This document shows positions 1-5,423 of a DNA stretch of 5,505 nt, one piece after another. The notes under the pieces were generated by a model that was not told the DNA's origin, searched no databases, and saw only the letters and a program-made list of their open reading frames with translations. This DNA is from an uncultured Ignavibacteria bacterium (lineage in GTDB: Bacteria > Bacteroidota > Ignavibacteria > Tepidaquicellales > Tepidaquicellaceae), in the NCBI GenBank assembly GCA_937924675.1, contig CALEVL010000176.1:1-5505 (forward strand). Direction: 5' to 3'. Both the position numbers and the translations under genes were made by a program. Numbering within the stretch: the first letter of the stretch is position 1; each line of letters starts with the position of its first letter.

Positions 1-218
1 GAAATCGCGAGGCATTTCCATCTGAGCGATGCTTGGAATAAATTGGCGAGTATGCAAACCATCAAGTCAATTTTTACATCATCAAGTCTGCCTGTTTTTA
101 AGCCGAGTTCATCCACCAGCCTTGCAGCAAGCGTGCGCAGGGCTGTGTTGTTTGACGTTAAGCGGAAGTCAAACCACCAGTAGTCTTGTGGGAGATATTC
201 GTTTCCTAAGCCGAGCAT
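1..218 (-). CDS. Hypothetical protein, N-terminal part only (runs off the left edge)
   Basis: A reverse-strand frame is open from an ATG at 218-216 to the window edge, giving 72 codons with no stop. The protein starts MLGLGNEYLPQDYWWFDF and continues with a helical-looking stretch (residues about 24-72) containing ARLVDELG, KIDLMVCILANLF and RWKCLAIS. It reads more like a folded protein than the forward frame over the same bases, which is rich in Cys, Ser and Gln. No clear ribosome binding site precedes the ATG; the frame stays open upstream to a TAA near 270 but offers no better start codon. I do not recognise the family. The stretch looks richer in GC than the genes to the right, so it may have a different origin. 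The C-terminal end and the next gene lie outside the window. Confidence 0.5.
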   Translation of the reverse strand, partial: MLGLGNEYLPQDYWWFDFRLTSNNTALRTLAARLVDELGLKTGRLDDVKIDLMVCILANLFQASLRWKCLAI

Positions 219-383
219 GGGTGAAATTAAGAAGATGGATTTGAGAATAAAATGAGAAATGGAGTAGATGTTTACTTATCATTTGCATCGGCGCTTTTGG
301 GAAATGAGGTACTTGCTGAATTTTAGGATTCTTCAATTCAGTCTTTTGCTATCTGAAGGATTTTCATTTTCGGAGGAATTTAA

Positions 384-572
384 ATGAATATGATGAACCA
401 TTTTTCTTTTTTCATCATCTTTCTTGAGTCCCAGTATATCGTTACAAAAATCAACCCTGAGACTTACCGAAGCAGCATCCGAATTTTCTTAAGAGTGCAA
501 TTAAAAATTTCGAAAGCCTGCAAACCCTTGCCCCTGGCACGCTGTAGCACTTGTGTTATCCAACTCTTTTGA
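384..572 (+). CDS. Small hypothetical protein of 62 residues with a strong ribosome binding site
   Basis: The ATG follows GGAGG (372-376) by 7 bases, close to ideal for initiation. The product begins MNMMNHFSFFIIFLE, a short hydrophobic stretch, and continues with a basic segment with three Cys near the end (residues about 46-57). I do not recognise it. The opposite strand is also open in more than one frame over 460-560 with protein-like translations, so the conserved element here could be non-coding or on the other strand. It has no close neighbour that suggests an operon, and a 9-bp inverted repeat lies just past its TGA. It may be a real small gene, a gene remnant, or a chance frame behind a good site; the start signal is the only firm support. 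Confidence 0.3.
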   Translation: MNMMNHFSFFIIFLESQYIVTKINPETYRSSIRIFLRVQLKISKACKPLPLARCSTCVIQLF

Positions 573-577
573 AAAAT

Positions 578-617
578 ATTCAAGTTTTTTACAACTTACG
601 AATTAATTAACTTGAAT
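578..617. repeat. Perfect 9-bp inverted repeat ATTCAAGTT / AACTTGAAT
   Basis: The arms are 578-586 and 609-617 with a 22-base AT-rich spacer. A second, shorter pairing AAGTT (582-586) with AACTT (593-597) competes with it. On the reverse strand the outer hairpin is followed by a five-T run (576-572), so it could be a weak terminator for leftward transcripts. It could also be a protein-binding site. Its stem is AT-rich, which keeps confidence low. Confidence 0.3.
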
Positions 618-779
618 GATATTGTTCCGATGACTAAATTACATGCCTAAAAATTAAACTTGTTCTTTATCCCTTTTCACAGGGAGTGTCATTAAGAATT
701 TACAAAGGAGGTTAAGTCTCGCTGGATGATAACAGCGGAATTCTCAAAATGACCGGTGTTCTTTCTCAAGGCCGACAAC

Positions 780-829
780 AAAAAAAATGACCAGACATCA
801 TAATCTATCCCACCTGACTTAGATGTCTG
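780..829 (-). terminator. Possible intrinsic terminator of the leftward ORF pair
   Basis: Read on the reverse strand, CAGACATC (829-822) and GATGTCTG (799-792) form a perfect 8-bp stem with a 22-base loop. It is followed after four bases by eight T (787-780). It lies about 50 bases beyond the stop of the reverse ORF ending at 878, where a terminator would be expected. The long loop and the gap before the T run make it less than ideal. Confidence 0.35.
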
Positions 830-877
830 TGGCTTTCCATAAAATCTTAACAGATTCTCAACACTTTGGACTTCTCT

Positions 878-1039
878 TTATGAGATAGTTCCAAGTCCGA
901 TCATTAAATCGTTGTATGGCTCCACTGATTGCGCTAGCATATTCAGGGCCATATGTAAGCCTCGATTAACACTAAAACTTAAACCGGAATCGATAGACAA
1001 TTCTGCAATCTGAATTAAAGAAAACAGATCCACTGTCAT
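878..1039 (-). CDS. Small hypothetical protein of 53 residues (or C-terminal half of a broken gene)
   Basis: The reverse-strand ATG at 1039-1037 is preceded by a weak GGTAAG site and opens 53 codons to TAA at 880-878. The product begins MTVDLFSLIQIAELS and includes VNRGLHMALNMLAQSVE; the hydrophobic and polar residues alternate as in amphipathic helices, which looks like real protein. I do not recognise it. It shares the exact reading frame of the ORF at 1219-1061, separated by one TGA and seven codons. It is therefore either the second gene of a two-gene unit or the tail of one gene interrupted by a nonsense codon. A terminator-like hairpin follows downstream. Confidence 0.35.
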   Translation of the reverse strand: MTVDLFSLIQIAELSIDSGLSFSVNRGLHMALNMLAQSVEPYNDLMIGLGTIS

Positions 1040-1060
1040 TGAATTCTTACCGTAATTGAT

Positions 1061-1219
1061 TCATCGTAAGAGTTGCTTATGCCATATCCTGACGTCACTG
1101 GCTGTTGTAATTTTAATGCGTTTTTTTGCGAAGAACTTTGCAATAAGACTGTGACATACAGTATTAATTGCATTGGCATTGGCATGTCCAGATATCTTAA
1201 TACATATGTAATGCAACAT
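1061..1219 (-). CDS. Small hypothetical protein of 52 residues (or N-terminal half of a broken gene)
   Basis: From ATG 1219-1217 the frame encodes 52 residues containing KISGHANANAINTV and FFAKKRIKITTASDVRIW, then stops at TGA 1063-1061. The same frame is open upstream of the ATG to another TGA at 1264-1262 without an ATG, GTG or TTG, so the true start is uncertain. A GAGGAG site lies 18 bases from this ATG but only 10 bases from ATG 1227-1225, which opens a different frame of 63 codons ending in an ATGA overlap with the next ORF (1036-1039). The translation of that rival frame looks less natural. I do not recognise either product. Read with the ORF at 1039-878, this may be a decayed gene. 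Confidence 0.3.
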   Translation of the reverse strand: MLHYICIKISGHANANAINTVCHSLIAKFFAKKRIKITTASDVRIWHKQLLR

Positions 1220-1379
1220 GATTTCATTTAAACTCGACTCCTCATTGAAAGGGTGGTCAGCTCAAGAAAAATAAACAGAACATTCACTTAACAATCGCGA
1301 AATTCTTTGCTCGACAAATAGTCAAAGCAATTAATGAATATCATCAATATAGGTATGTGCATGTTCATAAAGCATCTTT

Positions 1380-1410
1380 TTGCGTAATTTTCTTACAAGA
1401 ATGCTATACT
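1380..1410 (+). promoter_or_regulatory. Possible promoter of the cargo genes
   Basis: TATACT at 1405-1410 resembles a -10 box, with a poor -35 match TTGCGT at 1380-1385 (19-base spacer). Transcription would start near 1417, leaving about 43 bases before the leader ORF. This placement also argues against using the in-frame TTG at 1380 as a translation start for the following gene. The -35 match is only three of six bases, so this is a weak call. Confidence 0.25.
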
Positions 1411-1459
1411 TTGTGAAATTTATTCGAGATAAACCCTTACTCTTAGATGGAGGAGTTGA

Positions 1460-1522
1460 ATGCAACAAAACAATTCAAAACGAATCGAAAAAAGGAGAAA
1501 AACTTTTTATGAAAACTCTTGA
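1460..1522 (+). CDS. Short leader ORF (20 residues) overlapping the next gene
   Basis: The ATG at 1460 follows GGAGG (1449-1453) by 6 bases, the best-placed ribosome binding site upstream of the cargo genes. It encodes a basic peptide beginning MQQNNSKRIEKRRK, and its TGA (1520-1522) lies inside the next gene, overlapping it by 14 bases in another frame. The Shine-Dalgarno site serves no start in the downstream gene's frame. This geometry fits a leader whose translation brings ribosomes to the start at 1509. The peptide itself may have no function. No run of a single amino acid codon is seen, so a classic attenuation peptide is unlikely. Confidence 0.4.
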   Translation: MQQNNSKRIEKRRKTFYENS

Positions 1523-2165
1523 ATTAAAAACAAACTTAAAAGATATACTTAAGACAGTTTTAAAAGAAACGGCTGATGAAGAATTAATTATTCTTGAACA
1601 GCCTAAATTTACACTTGAAGATATTAAAAAAATTATTCCTCTAAAGAAAGCATCTTGTAGAGTGACTTCAATGGTGAGCCTTGATTTCACAGGCTTCGTC
1701 GCCATGATGGTTCTTGGCGACAAAGAGCGATCACTGTTCGGAGGCTGCACGGTTAGCTTCGAAGGTGCAAGCAAGATTAGCAATAAAGAAAAAAGACTGA
1801 TCTTCGGCATCATCGAAAAACGAACTTCAGATTACAAATTGCAGAGTTTTATGAGTCATTGCAGAAATGAATCCATTCTTGAACTTAGACAACTCAGAAA
1901 GTTTGGACTTATCAACGGTAGCTTCTTTAACCAATCTGAAAATTCAGTTGCCAAGGAGAAGCAAGCTTCTTCTCCTGCTGCAGCTGAAAGTCAAGAACAG
2001 TCTCAAATCACAGATGCTGAACCATTGAAAAAGGCTTCAGCAAAAGTCAAGGAATCATTATCTGAAAGTGAAAAGGATAGAAGCAAAGCAGTCGTTAAGA
2101 AGACGGGAAAATATGCAACAAAAAATCCCGCTCTCAAAGTAAAGAAAGTTATTTCAAAGAAATAA
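1509..2165 (+). CDS. Hypothetical protein with a lysine-rich C-terminal tail, likely partner of the GHKL ATPase
   Basis: I do not recognise the family. The start at ATG 1509 is chosen because AAAGGAG (1491-1497) precedes it and because a probable promoter and a leader ORF occupy the DNA upstream; the frame itself is open back to a TTG at 1380. The 218-residue product has a mixed alpha/beta-looking part (about 1-140) with a hydrophobic core segment SLDFTGFVAMMVLG (57-70) and FGGCTVSFEG (77-86), then a charged helical segment. From about 141 the sequence is low in complexity and rich in Ser, Glu, Ala and Lys; the last 48 residues hold 15 lysines, like tails that bind nucleic acid. No signal peptide or clear membrane segment is seen, so a cytoplasmic product is likely. 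The GHKL ATPase gene starts 76 bases downstream in the same direction, which suggests joint function. A DNA-binding adaptor is an inference only. Confidence 0.75.
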   Translation: MKTLELKTNLKDILKTVLKETADEELIILEQPKFTLEDIKKIIPLKKASCRVTSMVSLDFTGFVAMMVLGDKERSLFGGCTVSFEGASKISNKEKRLIFGIIEKRTSDYKLQSFMSHCRNESILELRQLRKFGLINGSFFNQSENSVAKEKQASSPAAAESQEQSQITDAEPLKKASAKVKESLSESEKDRSKAVVKKTGKYATKNPALKVKKVISKK

Positions 2166-2183
2166 GATAGTTTTACAAAGAAT

Positions 2184-2225
2184 AACCTTCCCCGGACTTA
2201 TTAATCCGGGGAATGGTTTCTTGTT
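2184..2225 (+). terminator. GC-rich hairpin between the two cargo genes, probable partial terminator
   Basis: TTCCCCGGA (2188-2196) pairs perfectly with TCCGGGGAA (2205-2213) around an 8-base loop. Allowing one bulged T (2214), AACC and GGTT extend the stem to 13 pairs. A broken T tract (2217-2225) follows. It fits an intrinsic terminator that could lower transcription of the ATPase gene relative to its neighbour. Its right arm also carries the only purine-rich stretch (GGGGAA) near the start of the next gene, so it could hide that site. Confidence 0.55.
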
Positions 2226-2241
2226 AATTCTCAGAACATTT

Positions 2242-3900
2242 ATGACAGAATACATAACTCCTGACATTTCTCCATTACTTGTTAGAAATGTCTCGTCAGT
2301 ATATTCAGATCCGGTCAGAGTCTTCATGGAGTACATTGACAATTCGCTCGATGCTTGTGAAGATCATTACGTATCAAAAAGAAACGCATATAGGATTAAA
2401 GTTAAGATAGAAATAGAAATACAAGGTAACACAAACAGTGCCGAGAACCTTAAGGTCGTGTTCAGAGACAACTGCGGGGGTATTAAAAGCCTGCAGGAAA
2501 TATTATCTAACATCGGAAACTCCACAAAAAAGGATCAACCTTGGCTTAATGGTCAGTTTGGCTACGGGATCTATTCATTCCTGGCAATCTGCAACAAGAT
2601 GGAAATCATAACCAGATGCAAGAGAAGGAATCAAGCTGTTGTTATAACTTCAGCTGATTTCTCAAAAGAAAAACTTGCTGAAGTGAAATTGCATCTGAAG
2701 CATGAAGGTTCAGTGGAACTGAATTCAGACGGAACTACGGTGATACTCTCAGGCTTCGACGAAAGCATGATTGGAAAACTCCAGGCAGAATCACTTGCTA
2801 AAGAGATTGAAAGCCATTTTGAGCTATTGCTTTCCAGGGATCAACTTGAAATAAAAATCATGCAAGGTGAATCGGTCCGAATATGCGAGCCATTCGACTA
2901 TGCATCGTTTGAAGGCGGTGAATACAGGACTACTATTAGTCTGCCTTCGGTAAATGGCAGTCACGCTAACAGTCATTGCGAGATATATCTTAAGTTCACA
3001 AAGGGTAGAGCTCTGAACAGGTGCCCGGTCTTCGTTTCAAGAAAAAGGAGGATAAGTTCGGTGAAGGACCTCAAAATCTTTGACACAGATTGTAAGTCCA
3101 GCATCTGGGGGCATCCAAACATTACAGGATACATTGATACCGGGAATCTCTTAACGCCGGCACTTTCGAGGAAAGATTATAAGAACAGTAAAGAGATAAA
3201 AGTACTGTTCAAATTGATCCGCAAGAAGCAACCGGAAATAGAAGCATTTGTAAAAGAGAACTTCGAAGCTTCATCACCAACGGATTTCTCAGCTCTTGAG
3301 AAGAGACTTATTGGAGTATTTAAGGCGGTTATCAAATCTCAGCACGATAATTCTACGGGCAGCAATAATGACTTTCAGATTGCTCTAAGAAGTGATGAGG
3401 AGGGTAGCCTTGATATGCTGACTAAATCTCAAGGGAGTTCCGGCTCAAATGTTGACTCAAGACCAAGAGTCAGAGAAGTTACTCTAAATGGAATTAGAGA
3501 TTCACACAGCACCTACTCAAGCAGAAAAAACCAGAGGAAACATGGGGTTGGATTACTCATGATTCGTATAGACGGTGTCAATGAGCCACCAAAGGGTGCA
3601 GATATGGTTCCAAAAAGATCAGTTCTGATTGATCATTGTGTCGTGATTTACAAGAAGCATGCTGATTTTCAGTCCAGGATTGACAGATCCAGAATAGGTT
3701 ATGAGAGAATTAGCTCCGGTCTTTGCATATATATAATTGCTGAGTTCCTGTTTCATTATCAGTCAGCATATTGTGAATTTTCTGAGTCAGAGGAAGAAAA
3801 CAAAGAAGAATTGATTCTCAGCAGATATATCGGCCAGTTATACTTAGCAGAGGCGGGACTGAGATCAATCATTGGTAAGAGTTTATCTAACTTGTCATAA
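2242..3900 (+). CDS. GHKL-type ATPase (MORC/Hsp90/MutL-like ATP-binding protein)
   Basis: The 552-residue product carries the ATP-binding Bergerat fold of the gyrase B, Hsp90, histidine kinase and MutL superfamily. Visible motifs are the N box EYIDNSLDA (30-38, Glu30 as probable general base, Asn34 for magnesium), the G1 box DNCGG (76-80), the G2 box GQFGYGIYS (104-112) and a G3-like DGTT (163-166). A second domain (about 200-340) contains FVSRKRR (264-270) and LTPALSRKDY (304-313), placed like the transducer domain that supplies a catalytic Lys in GHL proteins. A polar linker (about 366-435) leads to a C-terminal domain with HCVVIYKKHADF (465-476). No histidine kinase phosphoacceptor domain, nuclease motif or membrane segment is seen. 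ATG 2242 lacks a good ribosome binding site; TTG 2221 in frame, nine bases after GGGG, is the alternative and adds seven residues. Such ATPases usually act as ATP-gated dimers on DNA or proteins. The substrate is unknown. Confidence 0.85.
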   Translation: MTEYITPDISPLLVRNVSSVYSDPVRVFMEYIDNSLDACEDHYVSKRNAYRIKVKIEIEIQGNTNSAENLKVVFRDNCGGIKSLQEILSNIGNSTKKDQPWLNGQFGYGIYSFLAICNKMEIITRCKRRNQAVVITSADFSKEKLAEVKLHLKHEGSVELNSDGTTVILSGFDESMIGKLQAESLAKEIESHFELLLSRDQLEIKIMQGESVRICEPFDYASFEGGEYRTTISLPSVNGSHANSHCEIYLKFTKGRALNRCPVFVSRKRRISSVKDLKIFDTDCKSSIWGHPNITGYIDTGNLLTPALSRKDYKNSKEIKVLFKLIRKKQPEIEAFVKENFEASSPTDFSALEKRLIGVFKAVIKSQHDNSTGSNNDFQIALRSDEEGSLDMLTKSQGSSGSNVDSRPRVREVTLNGIRDSHSTYSSRKNQRKHGVGLLMIRIDGVNEPPKGADMVPKRSVLIDHCVVIYKKHADFQSRIDRSRIGYERISSGLCIYIIAEFLFHYQSAYCEFSESEEENKEELILSRYIGQLYLAEAGLRSIIGKSLSNLS

Positions 3901-3929
3901 TGCACAATCTGACAAGATTATGGTATAAT
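3901..3929 (+). promoter_or_regulatory. Extended -10 promoter for the HTH gene and integrase
   Basis: A perfect TATAAT (3924-3929) is preceded by TGG, giving the extended -10 form, and a -35-like TGCACA (3901-3906, four of six bases) sits at the ideal 17-base spacing. Transcription should start near 3936. The promoter begins immediately after the ATPase stop codon, so the recombination genes can be expressed apart from the cargo. It also argues for the downstream ATG at 3999 as the true start of the HTH gene. Confidence 0.65.
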
Positions 3930-3937
3930 GTTATTGC

Positions 3938-3962
3938 CGTGAAACCCGGTATTGAATTCACG
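3938..3962. promoter_or_regulatory. Inverted repeat at the transcription start, possible operator
   Basis: CGTGAA (3938-3943) and TTCACG (3957-3962) are perfect inverted arms 13 bases apart, directly after the predicted start of the transcript. A site here could bind a repressor, possibly the HTH protein encoded next, and so control excisionase and integrase. It could instead be a small hairpin in the untranslated leader. The arms are only six bases, so chance is not excluded. Confidence 0.35.
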
Positions 3963-3998
3963 TTACGTTTTTTGAAATTACTAAATTGCAACACGCTA

Positions 3999-4274
3999 AT
4001 GGAAAGTCACTTAGAGGGCAACTTCCGCCTGTTATCAATTAGGACTGTTAGCAAGAAATTAGGAATAGGATATGGAAAAGTTAAAAATTTAATTGCATGT
4101 GGACAGATCACGTCCGTGTTTGATGGTAAGAAATACAAAGTTCCCGCATATAAACTTAAAGAATTCACAGATAGGAATACATTTATAGATAGAAACAAAA
4201 ATGAATCACTTTCAGTAATTCATGATCATGAAGCTGAAGCCAAGGAAATAATTAAATCAACAAGGAGAAAATAA
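3999..4274 (+). CDS. Small HTH DNA-binding protein, excisionase-like
   Basis: The 91-residue product contains a MerR/excisionase-type helix-turn-helix (about 11-57): LLSIRTVSKKLGIGYGKVKN carries the two helices, followed by a wing-like turn GKKYKVPAYKLKEF. A charged helical tail rich in Lys and Glu follows. In this family such proteins bind att-site DNA and steer the integrase toward excision, or repress their own promoter. The frame is open back to an ATG at 3900 that overlaps the ATPase stop by one base, which would give 124 residues. I prefer 3999 because the extra 33 codons cover a strong promoter and an inverted repeat, and the HTH starts soon after residue 10. No ribosome binding site is seen at either start. 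It ends two bases before the integrase ATG, so the two are surely co-transcribed. Confidence 0.7.
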   Translation: MESHLEGNFRLLSIRTVSKKLGIGYGKVKNLIACGQITSVFDGKKYKVPAYKLKEFTDRNTFIDRNKNESLSVIHDHEAEAKEIIKSTRRK

Positions 4275-4276
4275 CA

Positions 4277-5341
4277 ATGGCATCACTATATCAGAAGCGC
4301 ACAAAGTACTACATCGATTACACATTGAATGGCAAAAAAAAAACAATGAGTACTGACCTTGAATACAACACGGCTAACCACAATGCCGCGTTAAGACGTC
4401 TTAAAGAAATTGAAGTGCTGGAGAAGAAAAATAAACTCATGATTCAACATGGCATCATTGATCCTAGAGAGCCAGAAAGAAAGATTTCTCTGGCCGATGC
4501 GATTGCGCTGTATTTACCGACGATAAAGAAGGTTGATGCTAATGGGGATCAGGACAATCATTCGAGAACGTTTGAGGTTGTTATGAAGCAGTTCTGCAAT
4601 ACTGTAAAACCATCAAGACCGATTACAAGTATTTCCCATCTGGATATGAAGAACTTCATCAATTCTTGCACAGCAAGAGGAAACTCAAAGGAGACCATGA
4701 GAACATACTTGGCATATCTGAGAGGTTTCTTCAATTACTTGCTTGAGATAGAGCTGCTTGAAAAGTCTCCGCTTAGCAAGAGAATGTTTCCGCAATCAGA
4801 AATAAAGAACGTAGTGATATTCGATACAGATTCAATTACCGCAATTTTTGATAGATCCCGCAAGAAAGACAAACAACTATATAGGATCTTTAAAATGCTT
4901 TTACTTACTGGTGCACGTCCATGTGACCTATTAAGACTAAAGGCAGACGACATCGACATGAAAGGAGGAACGTATAATCTACAGATTTCGAAAACATCAC
5001 GTCAGATAATACTGCCGATTTATGACGAGCTTTATGGATTCATCAAGAAGGATCTTAAACTCAATACGATCGAAGGAGATCAACTACTGTTCGAAGGTTA
5101 TTCTGTTGTAAGGATAGGCAAGTGCTTCCGTAGAATTTTGTGCGAACTGAAAATTGACAAGAGGAAAAGATACAATCTGAAGACATTCAGAAAAACATTC
5201 GCATCAGAATTTGCCGGAAGAGGATTAAGCGACGGAGATATTGCCGATCTTCTCGGTCATACTTCAACTAGTACCACAAGGAAGTATTACAAACGAATGA
5301 ATGTTGATGCACTAAGAGAAAGAATGAACAAACTTCGATAA
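4277..5341 (+). CDS. int: Tyrosine recombinase (site-specific integrase) of the element
   Basis: The 354-residue protein is of normal length for a phage- or island-type integrase that cuts and rejoins DNA at att sites through a 3'-phosphotyrosine link. An N-terminal basic segment with YQKRTKYYIDYTLNGKKK (5-22) looks like an arm-binding domain, a helical core-binding domain spans about 70-165, and the catalytic domain about 175-345. Catalytic residues are Arg214 (TGARPCDLLR), Lys239 (SKTSR), Lys302-x-x-Arg305 (in KTFRKTF), His328 (LLGH) and nucleophile Tyr337 (RKYYKR). Lys302 takes the place of the more common His of the HxxR motif. AAGGAG (4262-4267) supports ATG 4277. It follows the HTH gene by two bases and ends 82 bases before the 3' end of tRNA-Thr, its probable target. 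Confidence 0.95.
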   Translation: MASLYQKRTKYYIDYTLNGKKKTMSTDLEYNTANHNAALRRLKEIEVLEKKNKLMIQHGIIDPREPERKISLADAIALYLPTIKKVDANGDQDNHSRTFEVVMKQFCNTVKPSRPITSISHLDMKNFINSCTARGNSKETMRTYLAYLRGFFNYLLEIELLEKSPLSKRMFPQSEIKNVVIFDTDSITAIFDRSRKKDKQLYRIFKMLLLTGARPCDLLRLKADDIDMKGGTYNLQISKTSRQIILPIYDELYGFIKKDLKLNTIEGDQLLFEGYSVVRIGKCFRRILCELKIDKRKRYNLKTFRKTFASEFAGRGLSDGDIADLLGHTSTSTTRKYYKRMNVDALRERMNKLR

Positions 5342-5361
5342 TTCGCTGACAATTCGCTGAC
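5340..5361. repeat. Tandem 11-bp direct repeat AATTCGCTGAC x2
   Basis: Two exact head-to-tail copies (5340-5350, 5351-5361) begin within the integrase stop codon and lie between the gene and the tRNA. Direct repeats of about one helical turn beside an attachment site are typical of arm-type sites bound by integrase or of excisionase sites. No other copy is obvious in the window. Its role is inferred from position only. Confidence 0.5.
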
Positions 5362-5384
5362 ACGTTAAAGTCACCAAAAATCAA

Positions 5385-5417
5385 AAAGCCCTTAAGTGCT
5401 ATATGCTTAAGGGCTTT
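5385..5417. terminator. Strong hairpin terminator, usable in both directions
   Basis: AAAGCCCTTAAG (5385-5396) and CTTAAGGGCTTT (5406-5417) form a perfect 12-bp stem with a 9-base loop. On the reverse strand it starts six bases after the tRNA end and is followed by TTGATTTTT, a good U tract, so it should end the tRNA-Thr transcript. On the forward strand the T tract is poorer, but it can end the integrase message. Confidence 0.8.
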
Positions 5418-5423
5418 ATTACG

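Larger units (their letters stand above)
573..877. other. Gene-poor stretch of about 300 bases
   Basis: I find no convincing gene on either strand. Visible items are a 9-bp inverted repeat (578-617), an AAAGGAGG site (704-711) whose nearest ATG (726) opens only eight codons, a 5-bp hairpin CGCTG/CAGCG (720-737), and an 8-bp inverted repeat next to an A8 run (780-829). Frames elsewhere are short and broken. The mix of orphan translation signals and broken frames fits decayed accessory DNA. Confidence 0.5.

Noticed and set aside
29..244. Forward 71-codon frame beginning MLGINWRV
   Set aside because: It lies over the reverse-strand partial gene, its translation is rich in Ser, Gln and Cys without protein-like pattern, and it has no ribosome binding site.
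252..326. Forward 24-codon ORF beginning MRNGVDVYLSF
   Set aside because: It has no clear ribosome binding site and nothing around it to support translation; open frames of this length arise by chance.
1036..1227. Reverse 63-codon frame with GAGGAG ten bases upstream and an ATGA overlap with the next ORF
   Set aside because: Its start signals are better than those of the rival frame at 1219-1061, but its translation looks less natural. The rival frame also joins smoothly with the following ORF. Kept only as an alternative.
1..1400. Second copy of the tRNA-Thr 3' end as the far att site
   Set aside because: I looked for the T-arm and acceptor sequence (GGTTCGAAC, GCTGGCGACG) in the left part and found no match, so the other end lies outside the window.
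1380..1508. 43-residue N-terminal extension of the lysine-tailed protein from TTG 1380
   Set aside because: No ribosome binding site at TTG 1380, a likely -10 box lies inside it, and a good site precedes ATG 1509.
1475..1813. Reverse 112-codon frame
   Set aside because: It is the complement of the lysine-tailed protein gene; its Ser- and Ile-rich translation mirrors the forward codons and it has no start signals.
3900..3998. 33-residue extension of the HTH protein from the ATG overlapping the ATPase stop
   Set aside because: The TAATG overlap is attractive for coupling, but the segment contains an extended -10 promoter and an inverted repeat and adds nothing to the HTH domain.
4735..4959. 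Reverse 74-codon frame within the integrase gene
   Set aside because: Shadow of the integrase coding frame with a Ser-rich translation and no start signals.
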